A stretch of 64,000 nt of DNA from Larkinella soli (lineage in GTDB: Bacteria; Bacteroidota; Bacteroidia; Cytophagales; Spirosomataceae): assembly GCF_003703975.1 (NCBI RefSeq), contig NZ_QTJY01000021.1:1-64000 (forward strand). Direction: 5' to 3'. Both the position numbers and the translations under genes were made by a program. Position 1 is the stretch's first letter; every line of letters starts with the position of its first letter. The notes beneath the pieces are model-generated. The model saw only the letters and a program-made list of their open reading frames with translations. It had not been told where the DNA came from and searched no databases. This document shows positions 34,501-40,771 of this stretch, one piece after another.

Positions 34501-34666
34501 AGCTTTCGTGATGAGTGCTTATCGACGAATTGGTTTTTATCCTTAGATGATGCTCAGGAAAAGGTTGAGAGCTGGCGGCAAGAATACAACGCCTTCCGCC
34601 CGCATAGTTCCCTAAATGGGCTAACGCCAGAAGAAGCAATTACAAGAGTAGAAATGATGAAATGAA

Positions 34667-34764
34667 CGTCCGATCCTCAAAATGGCCACTGTCCGGAATT
34701 TGGGTGCGGTTCAAAAGCGTCCAATCCTCAAAATATCGATCGTCCAGAATTCGGGTGCAGCTCA
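34667..34764 (+). repeat. Tandem duplication of the IS right end
   Basis: Two 47-bp copies (34667-34713 and 34718-34764, period 51 bp) both start CGTCC-ATCCTCAAAAT and end GGGTGC-G-TCA. About 37 of 47 positions agree. Each resembles the inverse of the IS left end. The outer copy may be the remnant of another element or a one-ended event. Confidence 0.75.
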
Positions 34765-34779
34765 AAACCTATATATATT

Positions 34780-34854
34780 GGACCCTATGTAAAATTTTTA
34801 CATAGGCTTTATAAAATTTTTACAGAGCCTATATAAATTTTTTACATAGGGTCC
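34780..34854. repeat. AT-rich triple palindrome with 15-bp terminal inverted repeats
   Basis: A 75-bp segment bounded by GGACCCTATGTAAAA (34780-34794) and its exact inverse ending TTTTACATAGGGTCC (34840-34854). Inside are three successive, near-palindromic units built on TAAAATTTTTACA and flanked by CC/GG. The whole could fold into one long hairpin or three small ones. No poly-T tail or adjacent gene makes it a normal terminator. It may be a MITE-like remnant, a protein-binding array or a resolution site. Confidence 0.7.
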
Positions 34855-35221
34855 GAATTGTTTTCAGCAAGGGGTACATCCGTTATTTGAATCCCCGCTG
34901 CTTACCATCCTCGAAAACTACGTAGCCCGCATTCTCCATCTGCTATAGGATATGACTGGCCGTAGTCGTTGTCACGCCGCTCGGCTCGGTAGGGGTTGGT
35001 GGTTGTACATTCTTCGTCCCGGGATAAAAACGTTACCTAGGCTAGCAGTACCCGCGCGATAAGATTTAGACCCGGTATGGTTAGAATGCTAGCCGGTAGA
35101 CAAATTTTAGGAAACTCTATCTTACGCTCCGTAAAAAATACTCCCCCTGCTTGGGTCCTGCTGGTCGGAGAGCCAAACTTGATTTTAATTTATTTAATAA
35201 AGGCATTTGTATTGCAATGCA
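34855..35221. other. Gap with degenerate coding remnant
   Basis: No intact gene. On the minus strand around 34990-34860 a frame with internal stops reads VTTTTASHIL, stop, QMENAGYVVFEDGKQRGFK, resembling a helix-turn-helix/recognition-helix ending such as ASHILQQMENAGYVV. This is suggestive of a decayed small DNA-binding or replication protein but too short to identify. The rest shows nothing recognisable. Confidence 0.35.
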
Positions 35222-35256
35222 AACAAAAAAGCCGCTTACAATTTTTTGTAAGCGGC
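35222..35256 (-). terminator. Intrinsic terminator downstream of tRNA-Asn
   Basis: Perfect 10-bp stem GCCGCTTACA (35231-35240) with its inverse at 35247-35256 and a 6-nt loop. Read on the minus strand it is followed by TTTTTTGTTT. It lies 11 nt beyond the 3' end of the tRNA gene. Confidence 0.92.
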
Positions 35257-35267
35257 TCATTATCAGG

Positions 35268-35341
35268 CTCCCGAAGCTGGGCTCGAACCAGCGACCCTCT
35301 GATTAACAGTCAGATGCTCTAACCGACTGAGCTATTCGGGA
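35268..35341 (-). tRNA. tRNA-Asn (anticodon GTT)
   Basis: A 74-nt cloverleaf on the minus strand. The acceptor stem is TCCCGAA/TTCGGGA with discriminator G, the D arm contains AGCTCAGTCGGTTAGAGC, the anticodon stem-loop is CTGACTGTTAATCAG with anticodon GTT, and the T arm is GCTGGTTCGAGCCCAGC. CCA is not encoded. A strong terminator follows. The junk-like sequence and IS on its 3' side are in keeping with tRNA-proximal insertion of foreign DNA. Confidence 0.97.
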
Positions 35342-35441
35342 GTGTGTTCCGGCGTTTTCGTCGGAATGTGGGTGCAAAAGTAAGGTCCCCGGACTAATCT
35401 TGCAAGTATTTTCTGGAAAATTCCCCGGCGATCCGGCCGGT

Positions 35442-35741
35442 TTACATGGCACTCGGACCACGTCCCGGCACCCGCTCCAGAATTAACTCCTTGATTCTTC
35501 GGGCATCACCCCGCGTAAAGTTCCTGATCATAATTTCCGGCCGCGCTCTCGGAATGATCCGGATCGTGGAAAAAAACATGCCGTTATCGATTTCGACACC
35601 CGATATGTCGGAGTAAAAGACGAAGTTGTCCGTCCCGCCGACCAGCTTCCTGACCCGAAAAGTAACGCCCTTGTCGTTGAATTCGACAATGTCCCGGTTA
35701 ATGGGGTCCTTGAAACTACTCGATTTGAAGATCTCTGCCAT
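35442..35741 (-). CDS. Small hypothetical protein, PH-like
   Basis: A 99-residue protein I cannot assign to a named family. The sequence (MAEIFKSSSFKDPINRDIVEFNDKGVTF, then KLVGGTDNFVFYSDISGVEID and MFFSTIRIIPRARPEIMIRNF) has alternating beta strands ending in a helix (GDARRIKELILERV), the pattern of a small PH-like domain. No signal peptide or membrane segment. It lies 92 bp downstream of rsmG on the same strand. Codon usage is like that of its neighbours, so it is likely a real gene. Function unknown. Confidence 0.7.
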   Translation of the reverse strand: MAEIFKSSSFKDPINRDIVEFNDKGVTFRVRKLVGGTDNFVFYSDISGVEIDNGMFFSTIRIIPRARPEIMIRNFTRGDARRIKELILERVPGRGPSAM

Positions 35742-35833
35742 AGAATTGAAAAGTTGGGGAGTAGCGGAGATCTGGCGTTTAGGAGTCGGCTATTCGTCAA
35801 CACCTAAATGCCCCAACCCTTACACTCCTACAC

Positions 35834-36454
35834 TCATTTCGGTACGTAGATGACTTTCTTGGTTTCGAAAAATGATTCGTGAAAGTAATCAGATAAATCA
35901 AAAATCCGGTATTTATCCTTGATTTCAGCCAGTTCCTCTTCCAGATCACCCCCTTTGAGGTACAAAACTCCGTTGCGGAGCCGGTTGTTACCGTTCTTAT
36001 GAATTTTATACCGCACCCAGCCCAGAAACGGCTTCAAACGTGTCACGGCGCGGCTCACCACAAAATCATAGGTCGTGTCCAGATGCTCTACGCGGGCCTG
36101 CTCCGCCCGGACGTTCGTCAGCCCCAGGGCACCGGCGACTTCATTTACCACCTTGATTTTTTTGCCGATACTGTCGACCAGGTGAAAATCGACCAGCGGG
36201 AACAACACGGCCAGCGGGACGCCCGGAAAGCCTCCCCCGGTGCCGACATCCAGCACCTCGGTCCCCGGCACGAACTGAATCACTTTGGCGATCCCGAGCG
36301 AATGAAGAATGTGCTTTTCGTATAAGGAATCGATGTCCTGCCGCGAGATGACGTTGATCTTTGCATTCCAATGGCGATACAGCTCGCCCATGGTCGTAAA
36401 CTGCTCCAGTTGGAGAGCCGTCAGATCCGGAAAATATTTTTTGATCAGTTCCAA
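35834..36454 (-). CDS. rsmG: 16S rRNA (guanine527-N7)-methyltransferase
   Basis: A 206-residue SAM-dependent methyltransferase of normal RsmG (GidB) length. RsmG methylates N7 of G527 in 16S rRNA, within the 530 loop. SAM-binding motif I is VLDVGTGGGFPGVPLAVLFP (about 70-89), preceded by EKHILHSLGIAKV; VVSRAVTRLKPFL is the conserved substrate-side block. The chosen ATG gives the typical N-terminal IKKYFPDLTALQLEQF. It follows the glycosyltransferase gene by 51 bp on the same strand. Confidence 0.96.
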   Translation of the reverse strand: MELIKKYFPDLTALQLEQFTTMGELYRHWNAKINVISRQDIDSLYEKHILHSLGIAKVIQFVPGTEVLDVGTGGGFPGVPLAVLFPLVDFHLVDSIGKKIKVVNEVAGALGLTNVRAEQARVEHLDTTYDFVVSRAVTRLKPFLGWVRYKIHKNGNNRLRNGVLYLKGGDLEEELAEIKDKYRIFDLSDYFHESFFETKKVIYVPK

Positions 36455-36505
36455 AATGGTCGGTATTGAAAAGCGAATAAATATAGCTGGGTTTGCTGCC
36501 TGTGC

Positions 36506-37699
36506 CTACCTCCAGGTCATCCGGTGCCGGTTCCGGCGGGGACGGAGGGTGACGAAGCCCATGACGGCATAATATATACTTAAAACCAAATCCATTACCG
36601 GTATTCCTGCCCAGTGAACGGTACGCCCGAGCCGGTAACTGATCCGGCCTACCACTCCCCAGAACGCCAGCAGTCGAAATAGAAACAGCCCGGACACGGC
36701 CAGCAGAAGTTGCCCTTGCGGGTGGGTCACAAGGGCCGGAAACCCTTCGGTTAGAACCCGTGCCGACGTTAGGGCAACCACAACCGGGCCGGTCATCCAG
36801 CTCAGGATATGGGTAACCGACAGCACCCCCAGCCAGAGTTTATTCCGGGTCCGGTAGTGTTTTCCGACCGACAGATGCCGGCGCTTCTGGTGTCGCCAGG
36901 CCGCAAAGGTCTCTTTCGGACTTGACCAGGTGAAGGTCTCCGGATGCAGGCTGACGGTTGTGTTTCGGGAGGTGGCCACTTCGTTGATGAACAGATCGTC
37001 GTCGCCCCCCATAACCCGGATATGGGTGTAAAAACCTTTATTGTTCAGAAACAGCTGCCGGCGGTACAGCAGATTCCGGCCCACCCCCATGTAAGGGATA
37101 CCGGCCAGCGCCAGAGAAAAATACTGAACGGCCGTGTAGAGCGTTTCATACCGGATCAGCCGGTTCAGCCAGCGGTTGTCCGGGTGTCGCAGATACGGTC
37201 CGAAGCCCAGCACGATCTGCACACGCGGGTTGGCGAGCCGGCCGGCCATTCCGGCCAGCCAGGAATCTCCGGCCGGCCGGCAATCGGCGTCGGTAAGCAG
37301 AACGATGTCGTGGGTCGCCTGCCGGATTCCGATCGTCAGGGCGTATTTCTTGGGGGTGACGTGCTCGTGTTCGCGGTCGATCCGGATGAAGCGGACGTGC
37401 CGGAACGCTCCGGCCGACCGTTCGAGGAACTCTTTCGTACCGTCGCTCGAACGGTCGTCCATGACCAGCACCTCGAAATTCGGATAAATCTGCTGATCGA
37501 GCAGCGGCAGGAGCGCGCGCAGATTGTCCAGTTCATTCCAGGCGCAGACAATGATGGTTACTCCGGGAAGATCCGGGTTGTCGGCGGGTTTGACAGCCGG
37601 CGGCACAGCCCGGAAGGCGGTTCGGGAGAAAATGGCCAGAATATAAAAAAGCTGTATGCCTACAGACAACAGGCACACAATCAGCAAGATATAAGTCAC
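36506..37699 (-). CDS. Membrane-bound family 2 glycosyltransferase
   Basis: A 397-residue GT-A fold transferase. An N-terminal membrane segment (ILLIVCLLSVGIQLFYILAI) precedes the catalytic domain: VTIIVCAWNELDNL, VLVMDDRSSDGTKEFL, the DxD motif in LLTDADCRP, GGDDDLFINEV (acceptor-side acid) and QKRRHLSVGKHYR (Q/RxxRW-like). Two to three membrane helices follow at the C-terminus. Such enzymes transfer sugars to lipids or polymers at the inner membrane. A TATATTTG -7 element lies about 45 bp upstream, divergent from tgt. Acceptor and donor are not identifiable. Confidence 0.9.
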   Translation of the reverse strand: MTYILLIVCLLSVGIQLFYILAIFSRTAFRAVPPAVKPADNPDLPGVTIIVCAWNELDNLRALLPLLDQQIYPNFEVLVMDDRSSDGTKEFLERSAGAFRHVRFIRIDREHEHVTPKKYALTIGIRQATHDIVLLTDADCRPAGDSWLAGMAGRLANPRVQIVLGFGPYLRHPDNRWLNRLIRYETLYTAVQYFSLALAGIPYMGVGRNLLYRRQLFLNNKGFYTHIRVMGGDDDLFINEVATSRNTTVSLHPETFTWSSPKETFAAWRHQKRRHLSVGKHYRTRNKLWLGVLSVTHILSWMTGPVVVALTSARVLTEGFPALVTHPQGQLLLAVSGLFLFRLLAFWGVVGRISYRLGRTVHWAGIPVMDLVLSIYYAVMGFVTLRPRRNRHRMTWR

Positions 37700-37744
37700 G
37701 GAGTAGTAAAAAAATTGGCAATAGACGGCCGTTCAATGAATCGG

Positions 37745-37752
37745 CAAATATA
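37745..37752 (-). promoter_or_regulatory. Putative -7 element of the glycosyltransferase gene
   Basis: TATATTTG on the minus strand fits TAnnTTTG, 45 bp upstream of the ATG at 37699. No clear -33 TTTG. Confidence 0.5.
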
Positions 37753-37855
37753 CTGATTTTGATTTTCGCCTTCCGCCTTTCGACCTTTGCGGATCAAAAG
37801 TTGTATCCTGGGCTTCCCGGCCTGACGTCGGGCGTCCGGGAATCCTGAGAAAGCA

Positions 37856-38986
37856 ATGCAGTTTACCATTCATAAAACCGATCCCAACTCTCAGGCCCGG
37901 ACCGGGGTCCTGACAACAGACCACGGGCCAGTGCAGACACCTATATTTATGCCCGTCGGGACGGCCGGTACCGTCAAGGCCGTTCACCAGCGGGAGTTGA
38001 AAGAGGACGTCGGAGCAGAAATTATTCTTGGAAATACGTATCACCTGTATCTTCGGCCGGGTCTTGACGTCTTAAGGAAAGCGGGCGGGTTGCACCGGTT
38101 CAACGGCTGGGACCGCCCCATCCTGACCGACAGCGGTGGCTACCAGGTGTATTCGCTGTCCAACACCCGGAAGATTAAGGAGGAAGGGGTGACCTTCAAA
38201 TCGCACATCGACGGCTCGAAGCATGTCTTTACGCCGGAAGGCGTCATGGATATTCAGCGGACGATCGGGGCCGACATCGTCATGGCGTTCGACGAGTGTA
38301 CGCCCTATCCCTGCGAGTACGGCTACGCGCGGGAGTCGATGGAGATGACCCACCGCTGGCTGCGCCGGTGCATCGGGCGTTTCGACGCCACCGAAGGCCA
38401 TTACGGGTATCGGCAGACGCTGTTTCCGATCGTCCAGGGCAGTACGTACAGGGACCTGCGGCAGCAGTCGGCCGAGTTCGTAGCGGCTCAGGAAAGGGAG
38501 GGGAATGCCATCGGGGGGCTGGCCGTCGGCGAACCGGCGGAGGAGATGTATGAGACGATCGCACTGGTCAATCGGATCCTTCCGTCCGACAAACCGCGGT
38601 ATCTGATGGGCGTTGGTACTCCCGAAAATATTCTGGAGGCTATCGCGCTTGGCGTCGATATGTTCGATTGCGTCATGCCCACCCGAAACGCCCGGCACGG
38701 GATTCTGTTTACGTCGCAGGGCGTGATCAATATAAAGAATGAAAAATGGAAAGATGATTTTAGTCCAATTGACGAGGAAGTGGGCGGTTATGCCAGTACC
38801 TTTTATACAAAGGCCTATTTACGGCACCTGATACGTTCGGAAGAAATTTTAGCGGCCCAGATTGCGAGTCTTCATAACCTTACTTTCTATTTATGGTTAA
38901 TAAGGCAGGCAAGGCGGCATATCGAGGATGGAACTTTCATTTATTGGAAAAGTAATATGGTAAAAAAACTGATGCAACGTCTTTGA
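37856..38986 (+). CDS. tgt: tRNA-guanine transglycosylase (queuine tRNA-ribosyltransferase)
   Basis: A 376-residue TIM-barrel enzyme that exchanges G34 for preQ1 in tRNAs Asp, Asn, His and Tyr. Signatures: TPIFMPVGTAGTVKAV, ILGNTYHLYLRPG, LTDSGGYQVYSL (catalytic base region), VMAFDECTPYP, GGLAVGEP and FDCVMPTRNARHG (nucleophile aspartate). The C-terminal zinc-binding region usually has CxCxxC before the AYLRHL helix; here it reads EEVGGYASTFYTKAYLRHL, with no cysteine. The barrel and active site are otherwise complete, so activity is expected. The gene is transcribed alone and divergently from the glycosyltransferase. tRNA-Asn (GTT), a Tgt substrate, is encoded nearby. Confidence 0.96.
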   Translation: MQFTIHKTDPNSQARTGVLTTDHGPVQTPIFMPVGTAGTVKAVHQRELKEDVGAEIILGNTYHLYLRPGLDVLRKAGGLHRFNGWDRPILTDSGGYQVYSLSNTRKIKEEGVTFKSHIDGSKHVFTPEGVMDIQRTIGADIVMAFDECTPYPCEYGYARESMEMTHRWLRRCIGRFDATEGHYGYRQTLFPIVQGSTYRDLRQQSAEFVAAQEREGNAIGGLAVGEPAEEMYETIALVNRILPSDKPRYLMGVGTPENILEAIALGVDMFDCVMPTRNARHGILFTSQGVINIKNEKWKDDFSPIDEEVGGYASTFYTKAYLRHLIRSEEILAAQIASLHNLTFYLWLIRQARRHIEDGTFIYWKSNMVKKLMQRL

Positions 38987-39060
38987 TGGATGAAAAATCC
39001 TGATTTTCTTGTGCCGGCAAATTCTGATAGAACGGTACAAACAAAGCCGTCCGTATCTTG

Positions 39061-39091
39061 TTTGTAAACTAAGCGAAAATCCATAGTTTTG
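39061..39091 (+). promoter_or_regulatory. Promoter of the ompA-like gene
   Basis: TTTG (39061-39064), 19-nt spacer and TAGTTTTG (39084-39091) give a consensus Bacteroidota -33/-7 promoter. The leader to the ATG at 39197 is about 100 nt. Its intact -33 contrasts with the four activator-type promoters of the catabolic locus. Confidence 0.85.
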
Positions 39092-39196
39092 CGCCGAAGC
39101 GAGAAAATCGCGTTTAAAACGCATTCCGCCGGCCAATTCCTGTTGTTTCACCACACTCAATGGTTTATTAAACTGTCAAACAATAACCTGATAAGT

Positions 39197-40657
39197 ATGA
39201 AAAAAGTATCCCTGTTCGTAAAGGCAATGGGATTGGGTCTGCTGGCAGCGACAGGTGCCAGTGCTCAGTATAACCCGAAAGCCTCCTATGAGGGTCCGGC
39301 TAAGTTGAACACCTGGTCTGTTTCGCTCATGGGGGGACCCACTCAATTCTTTGGAGATCTTAGGGAATATGATTTCTATCCGGTCGGGAAGACAAGTTCT
39401 GACAGCTACAACGAACGTAATTCTGGTTTTTTCGGAGTAGCCGTCGGTAAGCAACTGTCTCACCTGTTCGGTCTCCAGCTGGACGCCCAGTTTGGCAACC
39501 TGGTCGGCATGAAGCGTCGTCAATATTTCTCCTATTTCCGCTCCAACTTCATTCAAACCGATCTGACCGGCAGCGTCAACCTGAAAAGCCTCCTGTTCGG
39601 GCCGAACAAAATGAAGCGGTGGAAAATCGATGCCTATACGGGGATTGGGGTGGTCTTCTTCAAGTCGACGGCCTATGAAATCGGAACGGGCCGCGTGCGC
39701 CGGTGGACCAAAACCAACAACGGGGACGGCATCCTGCGCGAAGCCAAATACGAAAAAGACTGGGCCATCCCCCTGGGTGCCGCCATTCATTATGAGGTGA
39801 GCCCCCGTTTCGACGTCGGCCTGGACTTCCGGATCACCCATGTTAACACCGACCGCATCGACGCGACCGTGGGCGGTAATTCCTCCAGCTATTTCGATGG
39901 TTACGGAACGCGCGGTGCTTTCGACAGAGCGCCCGAGCGGAGAGGAGAGTCCAACCTTGATAAACTCGGCTATGGAGCCGTCATGGTTACCTATAAATTA
40001 GGCAAGAACGCCATCCGCGTTCAGAAAGTGAACGGCAAGTATGAGTACGATACTACGAAGGGTACCTACCACCTGCGCTGGACCGATCCGAAACTCCTGA
40101 TCAAACCGCCGGTTATCCTTACGCTGGAACAGATCGACTCCGTAGCTAAAGCCAACCGTCCCAAAGACATCGACCCGCGCCTGCTGACCGACTCGGATAA
40201 CGACGGTGTTTCCGACTACTTCGACCGTCAGCCCAACACGCCTGCCGGCAGTATCGTGTCGGGTGCCGGGGAAGCCATCGACTTCGAAAAATACGTGAGC
40301 GCAGCCCTGCCGGGTGTTGCCTGTGCCGAAATCTTCGCCAACGTGACGTTCGATACGGATAAAAACATCATCAAACCGCAGTTCTTCGACATGCTGAACA
40401 AAGTGGTTGAACTGATGAACAAAACCCAGTGCCGTCTGCAGCTTTCCGGTCATGCCGACCGCCGGGCTTCCGACCGCTACAACATCGCTCTCTCACGTCG
40501 CCGGGTAGAAGCCGTCAAGAATTACCTCGTGAAACAGGGTCTGAACGATCCGAACCGGATTGTGATCGATTACTTCGGCTCCTTCAAACCGATCGGTGAC
40601 AACTCCCGGAACGGCCTGACCAAGAACCGCCGGGTTGAACTCCGACTGGTTCCGTAA
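39197..40657 (+). CDS. OmpA-family outer-membrane protein
   Basis: A 486-residue protein starting at the ATG that gives signal peptide MKKVSLFVKAMGLGLLAATG; a frame opening at 39089 begins at the -7 element and is excluded. An N-terminal beta-barrel-like region (about 30-290) is followed by a calcium-binding TSP3-type repeat (DSDNDGVSDYFDRQP) and a C-terminal OmpA peptidoglycan-binding domain (VTFDTDKNIIKP, LQLSGHADRRASDRYNIALS, NRRVELRLVP). Expected role: anchoring the outer membrane to peptidoglycan. A strong promoter and terminator make it a single-gene unit, consistent with an abundant protein. Confidence 0.94.
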   Translation: MKKVSLFVKAMGLGLLAATGASAQYNPKASYEGPAKLNTWSVSLMGGPTQFFGDLREYDFYPVGKTSSDSYNERNSGFFGVAVGKQLSHLFGLQLDAQFGNLVGMKRRQYFSYFRSNFIQTDLTGSVNLKSLLFGPNKMKRWKIDAYTGIGVVFFKSTAYEIGTGRVRRWTKTNNGDGILREAKYEKDWAIPLGAAIHYEVSPRFDVGLDFRITHVNTDRIDATVGGNSSSYFDGYGTRGAFDRAPERRGESNLDKLGYGAVMVTYKLGKNAIRVQKVNGKYEYDTTKGTYHLRWTDPKLLIKPPVILTLEQIDSVAKANRPKDIDPRLLTDSDNDGVSDYFDRQPNTPAGSIVSGAGEAIDFEKYVSAALPGVACAEIFANVTFDTDKNIIKPQFFDMLNKVVELMNKTQCRLQLSGHADRRASDRYNIALSRRRVEAVKNYLVKQGLNDPNRIVIDYFGSFKPIGDNSRNGLTKNRRVELRLVP

Positions 40658-40682
40658 AACAGACTTTCAATTTATCCGAATA

Positions 40683-40718
40683 AAAAAGCCCCGGAGGTGT
40701 AACCTGCCGGGGCTTTTT
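40683..40718 (+). terminator. Intrinsic terminator after the ompA-like gene
   Basis: Stem AAAAAGCCCCGG (40683-40694) pairs perfectly with CCGGGGCTTTTT (40707-40718) around a 12-nt loop. It lies 26 nt after the stop codon. Confidence 0.95.
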
Positions 40719-40771
40719 GCGTCTCAATAGGGACGTCTCGGCCTGAGGCAAAAAGTTGGAATTTAACCGGT

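Larger units (their letters stand above)
33789..34665 (+). pseudogene. IS3-family transposase OrfB, disrupted by two short insertions
   Basis: The DDE integrase part of the transposase. The reading frame is split into three pieces by extra sequence at 34033-34049 (17 nt) and 34485-34500 (16 nt). Removing both restores a continuous frame: ILLRREGWRDN joins HKRIYRIYCEEG, and FIESFNA joins [12 protein letters not shown]. Recognisable rve-domain blocks include ECWSMDFVADQL, IKVDNGSEFISKAL (second acidic residue) and [15 protein letters not shown]-like [20 protein letters not shown]. The lengths, 17 and 16 nt, account exactly for the observed frame changes. Transposition in cis is unlikely. Confidence 0.9.
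33456..34764 (+). mobile_element. IS3-family insertion sequence, decayed
   Basis: An IS3-type element with orfA and a broken orfB. The left end starts TGACCTGCTCCC at 33456. The right end ends as the inverse of TGAACCGCACCC at 34713, and a second right-end copy, the inverse of TGAGCTGCACCC, ends at 34764. The 33456-34713 span of about 1.26 kb is normal for the family. No convincing target-site duplication is seen (flanks tgt on the left, aaa on the right). OrfB carries two short insertions, so the element is probably unable to move by itself. Confidence 0.88.

Noticed and set aside
34667-34764. Possible CRISPR-like repeats
   Set aside because: Only two diverged copies, both clearly IS ends; no spacer array or cas genes in the window.
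35077-35322. An 81-codon plus-strand frame over the tRNA-Asn region
   Set aside because: Its 3' half is the complement of the tRNA and terminator; no protein features.
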